48,776 nt of DNA from Chryseobacterium takakiae (lineage in GTDB: Bacteria; Bacteroidota; Bacteroidia; Flavobacteriales; Weeksellaceae). The DNA lies in contig NZ_FQVO01000020.1 in the NCBI RefSeq assembly GCF_900129385.1, forward strand, positions 1-48,776, given 5' to 3'. The number at the start of each line of letters is the position of its first letter. Position 1 is the stretch's first letter. The translations under genes and the position numbers were made by a program. This document shows, piece by piece, positions 6,910 to 14,818 of this stretch. Below the pieces are notes generated by a model. That model saw nothing but the letters and a program-made list of their open reading frames with translations, ran no database searches and was not told where the DNA came from.

Positions 6910-6981
6910 GGTATCTCCGGGGATCGAACCCTGTTCTCCGGTGCCACAAACCGGTGCTTTACCAAATAAGCTAGAGAAACC
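6910..6981 (-). tRNA. tRNA-His (GTG) with stem mismatches
   Basis: The acceptor is GTTTCTC/GAGATAC plus the extra 5' G opposite C73 that marks tRNA-His. The D-stem is GCTT/AAGC and the anticodon stem CCGGT/ACCGG with loop TTGTGGC. One T-T mismatch lies in the acceptor, and one A-G mismatch lies in the T-stem (CAGGG/CCCGG). It is the first tRNA of the array, and identity elements are kept despite the mismatches. Confidence 0.82.
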
Positions 6982-6987
6982 ATACAT

Positions 6988-7015
6988 AAAAAAGCGCCTC
7001 TTTTCGGGAGGCGCT
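6988..7015 (-). terminator. Terminator between small ORF A and the tRNA array
   Basis: On the minus strand the perfect 8-bp stem AGCGCCTC/GAGGCGCT with a 7-nt loop is followed by six T residues. It ends the small ORF at 7041-7178 and lies only seven bases before tRNA-His, so it may also work as an attenuator for the array. Confidence 0.85.
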
Positions 7016-7040
7016 CTATATTTCGGGACGTGTCATTACA

Positions 7041-7178
7041 TTAGCTGACCCATTTATATAAGCACCTTTTTATCACAAATTCACTATCAAGCAGATTCAT
7101 ACAAGCATATCCTTTCTCCATCGGTTTTGCACCGCATTGTCCTGAATGTAAATCTGATATGTTATGTAATTGTTTCAT
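7041..7178 (-). CDS. Small protein A (45 aa), unknown
   Basis: A 45-codon frame starts with ATG at 7178 (MKQLHNISDL) and ends with a stop at 7041. A strong terminator follows 26 bases later and a promoter-like pair of boxes lies upstream. It has three cysteines (residues 15, 26 and 39) and a GY-x2-M-x-L stretch. A similar pattern (AK-x4-GY-x2-M-x-L, then a C-terminal CL) appears in the 42-aa frame at 7553-7681, which suggests paralogues. The function is unknown. The mostly non-hydrophobic sequence argues against a membrane peptide. It may be a leader peptide controlling the array or a free small protein. Confidence 0.5.
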   Translation of the reverse strand: MKQLHNISDLHSGQCGAKPMEKGYACMNLLDSEFVIKRCLYKWVS

Positions 7179-7237
7179 TTTATTTTTTGTTTAATATTTT
7201 GAAAAGCTGAAAACCTGTTACTTTCAATTTTCGGTTG

Positions 7238-7269
7238 CAAAGTAAATATGATTTTTTCAAACTCACAAA
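7238..7269 (-). promoter_or_regulatory. Putative promoter of small ORF A
   Basis: On the minus strand TTTG (7266-7269) and TACTTTG (7238-7244) are 21 bases apart. They resemble the Bacteroidota -33 TTTG / -7 TAnnTTTG boxes, though the -7 box lacks one spacer base. They lie about 60 bases upstream of the start codon. Confidence 0.35.
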
Positions 7270-7494
7270 TTTATTTTTCATTTAACTATTTGAAAATCAA
7301 TTAATTAAAATTAAAATTTAGAATAGAAAATCTCTGTCCGCAATAACTTGCAGATACCTATATACCTAAATGACTGTCTCTCACCGGCTTATCGATCACC
7401 TTTTATTTTCTTATTAATTGTTCATTGCTGATTAAAAAATTTTCACTTTTATGGTTATTTTTTTTCATTCTAAATAATTTCTCTCTAAAAACAC

Positions 7495-7521
7495 AAAAAA
7501 CGCCCCGAAAATCGAGGCGTT
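7495..7521 (-). terminator. Terminator of small ORF B
   Basis: The minus-strand stem AACGCC/GGCGTT, with a partly paired CTCGATTTTCGGG interior, is followed by six T residues. It lies 32 bases past the stop of the frame at 7553. Confidence 0.8.
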
Positions 7522-7552
7522 CCTACACTATTTTGATAAAATTTTTACGGGT

Positions 7553-7681
7553 TTACGGTAAACAATTTTCAAAGAAAGCACATTTCGCCTCATTCAACAT
7601 CATCCATTCATATCCAAACGATCCCTTTGCTATAGGGAGATCGCATAGATTTAAACTGATATGTGCTCTTTGTATTGTCAT
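7553..7681 (-). CDS. Small protein B (42 aa), unknown
   Basis: A 42-codon frame runs from ATG at 7681 (MTIQRAHISLNLCDLPIAKG) to a stop at 7553. A perfect TAnnTTTG box lies 13 bases upstream of the start and a terminator follows, so it is a self-contained unit. It has three cysteines (residues 13, 34 and 40). The pattern AKGSFGYEWMML ends with CLP and resembles small protein A. It could be a small regulator or toxin-like peptide linked to the array. No known family was recognised. Confidence 0.5.
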   Translation of the reverse strand: MTIQRAHISLNLCDLPIAKGSFGYEWMMLNEAKCAFFENCLP

Positions 7682-7694
7682 AATTTTTGTGGTG

Positions 7695-7702
7695 CAAAGA
7701 TA
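7695..7702 (-). promoter_or_regulatory. -7 box (TATCTTTG) of small ORF B
   Basis: An exact match to the Bacteroidota consensus TAnnTTTG. Its end lies 13 bases upstream of the start codon, implying a very short leader. It also sits between the conflict-system operon and the RNA island, so it marks a new transcription unit. Confidence 0.6.
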
Positions 7703-7720
7703 ATTGTTTTTTTGAAAAGT

Positions 7721-8743
7721 TTAGTTCATGAACATTTTATTCCTGCCCGTTTTATATCGTGAAATATCTTTTAAAATGACCTCATCATCGGGATTGAAAT
7801 GTTTTAGTTCATTCACGATTTCCGAATGGGTAACCACTTTTTCCGCAATGATTTCATAAGCAATATTTCTTATGATGTCTTGAAGTAACGGATCTTTTTT
7901 AAATTCATATTTCATCGCTTCCAGATAGATGATCTTTTTATCGGAAGGTGTTTTTTGATATAATTCCTGGATTTTATGTTCAAGATTTTTAGCATCAAAG
8001 ATATTTGCAAAATAATTATTCAGACAATTAAAGGCATCTTTACCTTCTTCCCATCCTTTCAGCAAAATTTTCTGGGCTTGTTCAGGCATATCCATTTTTT
8101 TCCGGCAGATCAGCGAGCCTTTTACCATCTGATTGTTATTGATATAATCATCCACTACCATCTGATAATAAATATTTGCATTTTTAGGATCATTTATTTT
8201 CCTGTACAAATCTCCTACTTTTTCTTTGTGCTCCAGTTCTTTATAGAGTTCTATTGCTTTGCGATACTGCTTTGCATTTTCATAACAATGGGCTGCCTCG
8301 GATTTGTTATTCAGTTTTTTAAGGTAAATAACTGCAGCTTCATTGTAAAGTCCGCCCTCTTCCAGTGTTTTTGCTCCACGGTAATGATCGCGAAGGAGGT
8401 TGATATACACTTTGGCAGCTTTCTGATAATTGTTTTCACGGATATAACTTTTAGCAAGTTCTTCATATTTATTCCTGATTTTATCAAAAAGAGAACTTTC
8501 AACATAAAAATTCCCGCCGGCTGCCGCACCTCTTCTTCCGTTCGCATTCTTTTCTTTTTCTTTATCTTCCAGTCTGGTGATAACAATAAAAATGATAAAA
8601 GCAACAATAATGAAGATAACGAGAGTTCCCACAACATTCCAGAAACTCTTATGAAACAGCTGTGCTAATATGGCGATGATTTTAATGATCACTAGAATAA
8701 AAAACGCCGCACTGAATTTGTTGATAAACTTCTGGCTATTCAT
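7721..8743 (-). CDS. Membrane-anchored TPR protein of the MoxR/vWA operon
   Basis: This 340-residue protein has two N-terminal transmembrane segments (about residues 8-28 and 35-57) and a charged Gly/Ala-rich linker. An array of TPR-like helical repeats follows (about 85-245) with recurring A-A-x-Y and Y-x-A patterns such as NYQKAAKVYINLL and QYRKAIELYKELE. It ends with the C-terminal segment FNPDDEVILKDISRYKTG. The gene overlaps the upstream gene by eight bases, so it belongs to the operon. TPR domains usually bind partner proteins. Here it probably tethers the complex to the membrane. It is the last gene of the operon. Confidence 0.75.
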   Translation of the reverse strand: MNSQKFINKFSAAFFILVIIKIIAILAQLFHKSFWNVVGTLVIFIIVAFIIFIVITRLEDKEKEKNANGRRGAAAGGNFYVESSLFDKIRNKYEELAKSYIRENNYQKAAKVYINLLRDHYRGAKTLEEGGLYNEAAVIYLKKLNNKSEAAHCYENAKQYRKAIELYKELEHKEKVGDLYRKINDPKNANIYYQMVVDDYINNNQMVKGSLICRKKMDMPEQAQKILLKGWEEGKDAFNCLNNYFANIFDAKNLEHKIQELYQKTPSDKKIIYLEAMKYEFKKDPLLQDIIRNIAYEIIAEKVVTHSEIVNELKHFNPDDEVILKDISRYKTGRNKMFMN

Positions 8744-10430
8744 CTTTATCTGATTTTAAAATGGTTTTATCTTCACTGAACAAACGATACAGCAGCAATA
8801 CAACGCCGATAATAAGAATCCATACAAACCAGTTGTACCCGAACATTTCGATCAGCGGATAGAAAATATACGCCAACATGCCCATCAGAACAATCATTAA
8901 GAAGATCTTGGTTCCAGCCGGAATATTGTCTCCACCTACATTCAGCGATTTCCTTTTAACAAAGAAAGAATACAATCCTACCGCTCCCGTCATAGAGACA
9001 ATCAGCCAAAAAATCTCAGCAAAAGAGGTGCTTTTTTCTTCTGTATTTTTTTCCGCATTTAGTGGAGCCATAACCGGCGGAGTTTGTGGAAATTCTTTCG
9101 TTCCATACAGTCTTCCCAGAGAATCTTCCACCAAAATGGCTTTCTTATTCATAATGGTTTTCACAATTCCTTCATCTGCAGGTTTCCCTGAACCTGATTT
9201 TTGAATAGAATCTTTAATTTTCTCTCTGATTTTCCCTTCATTCTGAGCCAGGTATTTTACGATTTTCTTTCGGTACACTCTCTTTAATGAATCCGTTGCC
9301 GCATCTGTTTTTTCATTCAGCTTAAAAATATCATTCTGAATTTTATCAATGGGTCTTCCTCCTTTGTTGAGATATTCCTGATAACTTTCTTCACCCGTTT
9401 TGCTCATACTTAAAGAGGCACTCATCTGTTCTTTCATCAGTTCTCTCCGCTTTTTCCCGTAAATGGAATCGATCTTCATATCAATATCGGTAACTCCTGA
9501 TTTATATGCCACTACAGGAGCCATCATTGTTTTATCCGGAGTCTGAACTTTACCCGAAGAAATTGGTTGCGACTCTTGGGTTTTATCTTTATTAAGATTC
9601 ATAAAAACTCTGGTTAATCCCATCATTAAAAGAACCACCCAGAATACCCAACGGTAATTTCTACCGGAAGTTTTTCCATCCAAACGATCTTCCTCTTTTT
9701 TACCAAAGAGTTTTTCGAGCCATGAATTTTTAAATTTGAAAATCCCGAAACCATCACCTCTCGAAGTTCCCATCACGTCCAGTGGAACACCGAGATCTAC
9801 AGCTCTGTCAGGATATTTTTCAATGTATTTTAAATATTTTTCAACTTCTTTTTTATTGCCTTTCATAACTTTCTGAAGATCGAAAGGCAGTTTTTTCATC
9901 CATTCTTCTTCGGTTTGCGGCTTCTGCAGAGCTTCAAGGATCTTTTCATCATCCATTTCTACCGTGTAGCTCTCAATTTTCTGAGGAATTTCTACTCCGT
10001 TTAATGGCTTTCTGATGGTATTTCCTGATGATTTCGGAGTCCGGATAATGGAAAGCCAGTCAATTTCTTCCTTGAGTTTCACCAATCCGAATTCCGGATG
10101 TATAATTAAAAATTCAGAATCAATATTTTGCCAGTCTTCGGAAGTTATTTTGGGATAAAAGTCGGTATTTTCAGGAATAAAAAGCTTATTATCAACACAC
10201 TGGAAATAAGAATTTTTTCCAATTTCACCCGGAGCCTCATGCTGAAAAATCAAAAAGCATCCGTATATGACATTCGGTTGTGCAGATGGAATGGGAAAAG
10301 ACCGGACTTCATTTAGATCTATACCTAATAATTCCATTTCATAAAGCCATACGAATGGTGAAGCACCTTTAATCAAAAGTCCTTTTTTAGGATAATTATT
10401 TTTCGGAAAAGGTTTTATTCTAAGTTCCAT
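8736..10430 (-). CDS. Membrane protein with N-terminal bpX-like domain, MoxR-vWA ternary system
   Basis: I use the internal ATG at 10430 (MELRIKPFPKNN), which overlaps the end of the upstream gene by 11 bases. Residues 1-110 form a soluble domain with the signature KGASPFVWLYEMELLGID, which resembles the domains described next to MoxR-vWA-beta-propeller ternary systems. A transmembrane segment lies near residue 265 (WVFWVVLLMMGLTRVFM). A long Lys/Glu-rich, probably coiled region follows, and then three more membrane segments near the C-terminus. It could connect ATPase activity to the envelope. The exact family number is not certain, but its place in the operon is clear. Confidence 0.65.
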   Translation of the reverse strand: MELRIKPFPKNNYPKKGLLIKGASPFVWLYEMELLGIDLNEVRSFPIPSAQPNVIYGCFLIFQHEAPGEIGKNSYFQCVDNKLFIPENTDFYPKITSEDWQNIDSEFLIIHPEFGLVKLKEEIDWLSIIRTPKSSGNTIRKPLNGVEIPQKIESYTVEMDDEKILEALQKPQTEEEWMKKLPFDLQKVMKGNKKEVEKYLKYIEKYPDRAVDLGVPLDVMGTSRGDGFGIFKFKNSWLEKLFGKKEEDRLDGKTSGRNYRWVFWVVLLMMGLTRVFMNLNKDKTQESQPISSGKVQTPDKTMMAPVVAYKSGVTDIDMKIDSIYGKKRRELMKEQMSASLSMSKTGEESYQEYLNKGGRPIDKIQNDIFKLNEKTDAATDSLKRVYRKKIVKYLAQNEGKIREKIKDSIQKSGSGKPADEGIVKTIMNKKAILVEDSLGRLYGTKEFPQTPPVMAPLNAEKNTEEKSTSFAEIFWLIVSMTGAVGLYSFFVKRKSLNVGGDNIPAGTKIFLMIVLMGMLAYIFYPLIEMFGYNWFVWILIIGVVLLLYRLFSEDKTILKSDKDE

Positions 10431-12807
10431 ATTCCAGAACATGTTTTATGAAAGCTTCCATATATTGAGTATACATTTCCTCCATTTCCCTTATTTTCAG
10501 TTTGTTTTCTTTGGGCAGATAATATTCCGAGCCTCCGAAATCCGTTTCTGTTCCTAAAGCCAGATATCCGTATTCTGTAGAAGGCATGTAAAAAACAGGT
10601 ATATTTTTGTTGCTGCTTTTGAAGGTAAGCATTCCGCGGGAATCGGTGATAATTTCACTTCCGTCTTCGAAGCTGAATACATTTTTATTCTGGCTGGCCA
10701 TAACTTCGATATCCGAAAAGTTTTTGTCAAAAGCATAAAGATTATTGTTATATCTTCTGAATGCAATTTTTGAAATGACCAGCTCTTCAGCCTTGTTTAT
10801 TCCTATTTTGTTGAAATTATTAAGAATTTTAATTTCACTGTTATACAATTTTTTAATTTCAGATTCTACTTTTCCATGACTTTTATAAATTAATCTGTCA
10901 TTTAAAACATATTCTAACGAAATAGCGCCTTCTATATTGATGAAAGGAATCATCTCACTTTCTTCATGAAATAAATAAAAATATTTTCCAAAATAAATCA
11001 GTCTGTGTCCATCCGGAATATTTTTCCCTGTAACATTCAGCTCAGAATATTCTTTTGTATTTAAATTTAATTTAGAGATCAGTTTTTTATCCGGCTGATA
11101 CTGGCAAAGGATAAATTCCTGCTGTTTATTTTTCGCCAAAGCAAACTGCCCTTTCGGTTTTATAGAAATATCTTCAATGAGAACTTCAGATCCATGCTGG
11201 ATTTTATGATTATTATAATGTTCTCTGTTGTAATAATTATCAGACAAATAAGTTCTTAGCAATTGTTTTTTATTGCTTAAAATAAAAAATTCCCCTTCAT
11301 AAAGAAAAGTGGCAATTCTATTGCCCGGCGTTGGAAACAGAATCGGATAATTTAAAGGAACATCAGCTTTTTTACCGCCTGACGAAAAATTGTTCTGCCT
11401 GCCTTTCTTTCCCAGTGGCGGATTGGCCCATAATTCCTTCAGCGGAAGCATAATTTTCTGAATATGCTTTCGTGTTCCTTTATGATGCTTATAGAAGTTC
11501 AGTTCACCATTAGCCGAAGTTGTCACCAGAAACTTGAGGCGGTCACGATTTTCATTAATAACTTTCTGAAGATTCTGATTTTTTATATGATCTTCATGAG
11601 TAATGAAAAAGACCTCCAGATCTTTCCCGGTATGTTCTTCATTAAAAAACTTTTCCAGCGCTCTGGAAGCTTCCAGAACGGGGCTCACGAAATTCAGATT
11701 TTCAATGATGTGTTCCACTTTATTCAGTGATAAGGGAACGCTATGTTCTCCTAATGCATAAACTTTACATTCAGAATGCGCTTTCGGGTGTTTGATGATG
11801 GCAATGGCAGAAGCAAAAGCCAATACCTTAGGAGTTCCCCAGTTTTTAAGGGAAGTATCAATGAGAATAATTCTTTCAAATATATTTTCTTCAGGCGGAA
11901 TTTCCCTCTGGATATACAATGCTTCATTGTTGGCGACGCGGTTCATAAAAACTTCATCATCATGGGCAAATTCCGACAGCAGCATTCTGTGAAGTTCGCC
12001 TTTATTGGTCATATCAGAAATCCCACCGATGGGCTGATCTCCCGGCGAAAGGTGGCGCATTGGGATTTTCAGTCCGCTCCAGATTCTTTTAATAAGGCTT
12101 CCGACCTGAAAGGTTTTAGGCTCATCAATTAATTCCTGTATAAAATCTTTGTCCGTTTCTACCGTAGTCTCTTCTTCCAAAACCTCATCTTCCAGATCCG
12201 GAACTTCCGCAATCCCCTTCATTGCCTGAATGATAGACTCTGTGGAAGGAAATTTCTCGCTTATATTAATTAAATTCCCAATGTCATCCACCGCAAAAAG
12301 CATTGAGCGATAAGTTATTTTCTGGGCACATTCTGTAATTTTATACGGTCTTTTGGCAAATCTTTTCAATATTAAATCTGCACTTCCGGATGAAGTCTGA
12401 TTGTGGGAACTTTTAAAAAGCGTCTGAAGGAGATTGATTTTATTCTGCCCTGTTTTATAAATTCGCGGTAATCTATTGATATTTTCTAAAAGCTCTATAA
12501 CCTGATCCGTATTTCTGAGCCTTGAGTTTTTTTCTATCTTTTTTAAATAATAGGAAATGCCATCGAGGTTAAGATAACCGTCCTGCGAAGCATACAACAC
12601 CAGAAGCAGTGACCCGAAGGGAGGAAAACCGTACGGCTGCAGTTCTTTGAGTACCTCAATAACATATGGCCTGTAAGCGATTGCACCTACATTTGGAATT
12701 GAAATAAGATTGTATTCATTATAACCCGAAGGATCCGGGACGTCCTCATCGGTCGTCCATTCCCAAAAATAGTTTTCGTATGATTGGAAGTATTCGTTCA
12801 GTTCCAT
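10420..12807 (-). CDS. vWA plus beta-propeller protein of a MoxR-vWA ternary system
   Basis: This 795-residue protein has three parts. An N-terminal helical part (about 1-220) is followed by a von Willebrand A-like domain (about 310-440) with RIILIDTSLKNW as the MIDAS-like motif; here DxSxK replaces DxSxS. The remainder (about 490-780) has repeated blade-like strands such as RIATFLYEGEFFIL and SIKPKGQFALAKN, which suggests a beta-propeller. Such proteins pair with MoxR ATPases, which insert metal or remodel partners. Its start overlaps the gene before it by 10 bases. The altered MIDAS may mean metal is bound weakly or not at all. Assignment to the vWA/beta-propeller type is based on motifs and context. 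Confidence 0.7.
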   Translation of the reverse strand: MELNEYFQSYENYFWEWTTDEDVPDPSGYNEYNLISIPNVGAIAYRPYVIEVLKELQPYGFPPFGSLLLVLYASQDGYLNLDGISYYLKKIEKNSRLRNTDQVIELLENINRLPRIYKTGQNKINLLQTLFKSSHNQTSSGSADLILKRFAKRPYKITECAQKITYRSMLFAVDDIGNLINISEKFPSTESIIQAMKGIAEVPDLEDEVLEEETTVETDKDFIQELIDEPKTFQVGSLIKRIWSGLKIPMRHLSPGDQPIGGISDMTNKGELHRMLLSEFAHDDEVFMNRVANNEALYIQREIPPEENIFERIILIDTSLKNWGTPKVLAFASAIAIIKHPKAHSECKVYALGEHSVPLSLNKVEHIIENLNFVSPVLEASRALEKFFNEEHTGKDLEVFFITHEDHIKNQNLQKVINENRDRLKFLVTTSANGELNFYKHHKGTRKHIQKIMLPLKELWANPPLGKKGRQNNFSSGGKKADVPLNYPILFPTPGNRIATFLYEGEFFILSNKKQLLRTYLSDNYYNREHYNNHKIQHGSEVLIEDISIKPKGQFALAKNKQQEFILCQYQPDKKLISKLNLNTKEYSELNVTGKNIPDGHRLIYFGKYFYLFHEESEMIPFINIEGAISLEYVLNDRLIYKSHGKVESEIKKLYNSEIKILNNFNKIGINKAEELVISKIAFRRYNNNLYAFDKNFSDIEVMASQNKNVFSFEDGSEIITDSRGMLTFKSSNKNIPVFYMPSTEYGYLALGTETDFGGSEYYLPKENKLKIREMEEMYTQYMEAFIKHVLEYGT

Positions 12808-13541
12808 TCTTTTGCTTTTTCAGTCAGACGAAATGAGCTTACGGACAATTTCCGGAAATTGCTTTTGTTTATTACGGTAACCGTTGCGTCTTCCTTCCAC
12901 AAAAGCCATTGATCAAAGGCTGCATTGTATTTTCTTTGCAATAAAGAGCTCAAATTTTTAAATTCAAAATCAAAACCTGCAGGCAGCAGATGACCGTCTT
13001 TTTCCCAAAAAGCTTTTCCGGGAAAGCTCAGCAATGGACTCCCCAAGAATAATGCCTTATCATCAATGATAATCCAGTTTATTCCTTCAAGTCTGAATTT
13101 CGGCTGGGTAATCATGCTCTCTTTAATTTCTGCTATCGAACTTAATAATGCAATTGCAGGATGTTCTTCTTCACTGACTTTTAATTTAACTTCAATTTTT
13201 TCATCAATTCCGAAGAAATTATGGTTTGTTGGAGGAAAAGTTAACCGCAATGCTTTGTCAATTGGGATCCATAGCAAAGCTGTTCTTACTTTACTGCTGG
13301 GAACCAAAGCATCTTTTCTGAATAGAAGACCTTCCTTTAGTTCATACAATACAAAATTAGGCAACTGCCGTATCTCCGCTGAGGCAGCCTGCTCTCCGGT
13401 GAAGCCTCTCAGCCAGATCACATCTTCTTCCATTGCAATCTGAACATTCTTCCAGTCGCGGATGGAGCCTAAATATTCTTCATCCTTCCGCGGAATTTCT
13501 GCCCAGAATTCTTTTATAAACTCTGAAGGATCTTTTGCCAT
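12798..13541 (-). CDS. Unknown protein of the MoxR-vWA operon, possible bpX-type domain
   Basis: A 247-residue soluble protein. The frame is open from 13595, but the ATG at 13541 (MAKDPSEFIKEFWAEI) gives a modest 28-base overlap with the ATPase gene. Features are alternating beta strands and Trp-rich segments (EEDVIWLRGF, GINWIIIDDKALFLGSPLL) and a C-terminal QWLLWKEDATVTVINKS. No membrane segment or catalytic motif is seen. Its fixed position between the ATPase and the vWA protein suggests an adaptor or a separate propeller-associated subunit. I cannot assign a family with confidence. Confidence 0.65.
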   Translation of the reverse strand: MAKDPSEFIKEFWAEIPRKDEEYLGSIRDWKNVQIAMEEDVIWLRGFTGEQAASAEIRQLPNFVLYELKEGLLFRKDALVPSSKVRTALLWIPIDKALRLTFPPTNHNFFGIDEKIEVKLKVSEEEHPAIALLSSIAEIKESMITQPKFRLEGINWIIIDDKALFLGSPLLSFPGKAFWEKDGHLLPAGFDFEFKNLSSLLQRKYNAAFDQWLLWKEDATVTVINKSNFRKLSVSSFRLTEKAKEWN

Positions 13542-14647
13542 AGACTTTCGATTTCCTGTTGGATATACTGTTTTTGTTCCGGATTTCTGATCCATTCACA
13601 TCGGCTCTGAAGGTATCTTAGCTTATCTTTAATCACATTCTGCTCTTCAAAGTTTAGGGTACCGCTGTTCCATTTTTCTATCAGGATCTTTACATCTTTC
13701 ATCACTTCTTCCGGATTCGGGGTCTTGTTTTGCAACGCCTGCGGATGAGATTTCGGGTGATCATCTTTTTCAATGGTTCTGTTGATGATGCCTTCCAGAA
13801 TTTCAATCTGCTCTTCCGTATCCCAGATGTGTTTCAGCACCCATAAATCTGATAGAATGGCTTCATTTCTTCCGCAAATAAGGGCACTGGCGGCTATAAG
13901 GTTCTGCAATTTTACGGCCCGACGGTCCGATATGGCAATTCCTGTATTGCGGAGACTGATGATGGTGTTTAAATAGACCTCATAAATGGGTCTTAGATCG
14001 ACTGTCTTACAAAGATTCTGAAGTTCTTTTATTTCGTGGGAAAGAATTTCCGGCATTTCCGTTTCCGTATTGTTTTCGAGCTTTCTTCCTGCCAGAAGTA
14101 CCTGATGAAGAAGATCCGGGTGTACATAATCTACATTAATCCTGATGAGAAAACGGTCAAACAATGCATTCAATGCTTCATCTTCCGGAAGAACATTGCT
14201 TGCTCCCACAAACATGAGCGCGGGAAGATGTTTTGTTTCTTTCCCTCTTTTGAATATTTTCTCATTCAGCGCCATCAGCAAGGAATTCAGAATAGCGGAA
14301 TTGGCATTAAAAATTTCGTCCAGGAAAACCATGGATGCTTCGGGCATCATACCTTCCGTGTTGGTAAGCAGCTCCCCTTCTTTAAGTTTTCTGATATCAA
14401 AAGGCCCGAAAATCTCATTCGGTTCTGTAAATCGTGTGAGAAGGTATTCAAAGTTTTTCCCGTCTTTTACAGTTTGAGCCAATGTTCTTACGATTGCAGA
14501 TTTCGCCGTTCCGGGAGGGCCGTACAAGAATGCATTTTCTTTTGCCAGCAAACAAATTCCCAATAAATCGATGACGTCATTTTTTCCGACAAAAGTATCT
14601 TTTACGTGGTTAAGAACGGTATTTAATTTTTCTATATTTTGAATCAT
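13514..14647 (-). CDS. MoxR/RavA-family AAA+ ATPase
   Basis: This 377-residue protein has the MoxR-type AAA+ core. Walker A is GPPGTAKS (about residues 43-50), Walker B MVFLDEIF (about 105-112), sensor 1 GASN and an Arg-finger-type FDRF. The C-terminal half is helical. MoxR ATPases work as chaperone-like motors with vWA-domain partners. The downstream genes, in overlapping order, give that partner and accessory proteins. The whole cluster therefore resembles the MoxR-vWA-beta-propeller ternary systems proposed to act in biological conflict or stress. The start at 14647 is supported by the conserved MIQNIEKLNTVLNHVKDTF opening. Confidence 0.85.
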   Translation of the reverse strand: MIQNIEKLNTVLNHVKDTFVGKNDVIDLLGICLLAKENAFLYGPPGTAKSAIVRTLAQTVKDGKNFEYLLTRFTEPNEIFGPFDIRKLKEGELLTNTEGMMPEASMVFLDEIFNANSAILNSLLMALNEKIFKRGKETKHLPALMFVGASNVLPEDEALNALFDRFLIRINVDYVHPDLLHQVLLAGRKLENNTETEMPEILSHEIKELQNLCKTVDLRPIYEVYLNTIISLRNTGIAISDRRAVKLQNLIAASALICGRNEAILSDLWVLKHIWDTEEQIEILEGIINRTIEKDDHPKSHPQALQNKTPNPEEVMKDVKILIEKWNSGTLNFEEQNVIKDKLRYLQSRCEWIRNPEQKQYIQQEIESLWQKILQSL

Positions 14648-14818
14648 TGATTATTATATTTTATCTATTGCAAGAAGTTTTGTCAACGTTGTGGTAATTA
14701 AAACGCAAAGAAAAACAAGAATTAATGAACCATTTGAAAACAAGGCAGACAAAGGCGTTTCACTTATTTTCGAAATACAAGAATTCAAAATCCGCAACAG
14801 CTTTTTAATTGTACTTTT

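Larger units (their letters stand above)
7179..7552. other. Intergenic stretch between small ORFs A and B
   Basis: A/T-rich. It holds the promoter-like boxes of small ORF A (7238-7269) and the terminator of small ORF B (7495-7521). No tRNA or further gene was recognised. Confidence 0.5.

Noticed and set aside
5481..6981. CRISPR-like regular repeat pattern
   Set aside because: The regular spacing is due to tRNA genes and spacer palindromes. There is no identical short direct repeat and no cas gene.
7425..7703. A 92-codon plus-strand frame over the small ORF B region
   Set aside because: It is antisense to a better supported unit (promoter box, small ORF, terminator) and has low-complexity composition.
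8311..8637. A 108-codon frame overlapping the TPR protein gene
   Set aside because: It is a shifted-frame shadow of the TPR protein, rich in Leu/Ser runs and without any motif.
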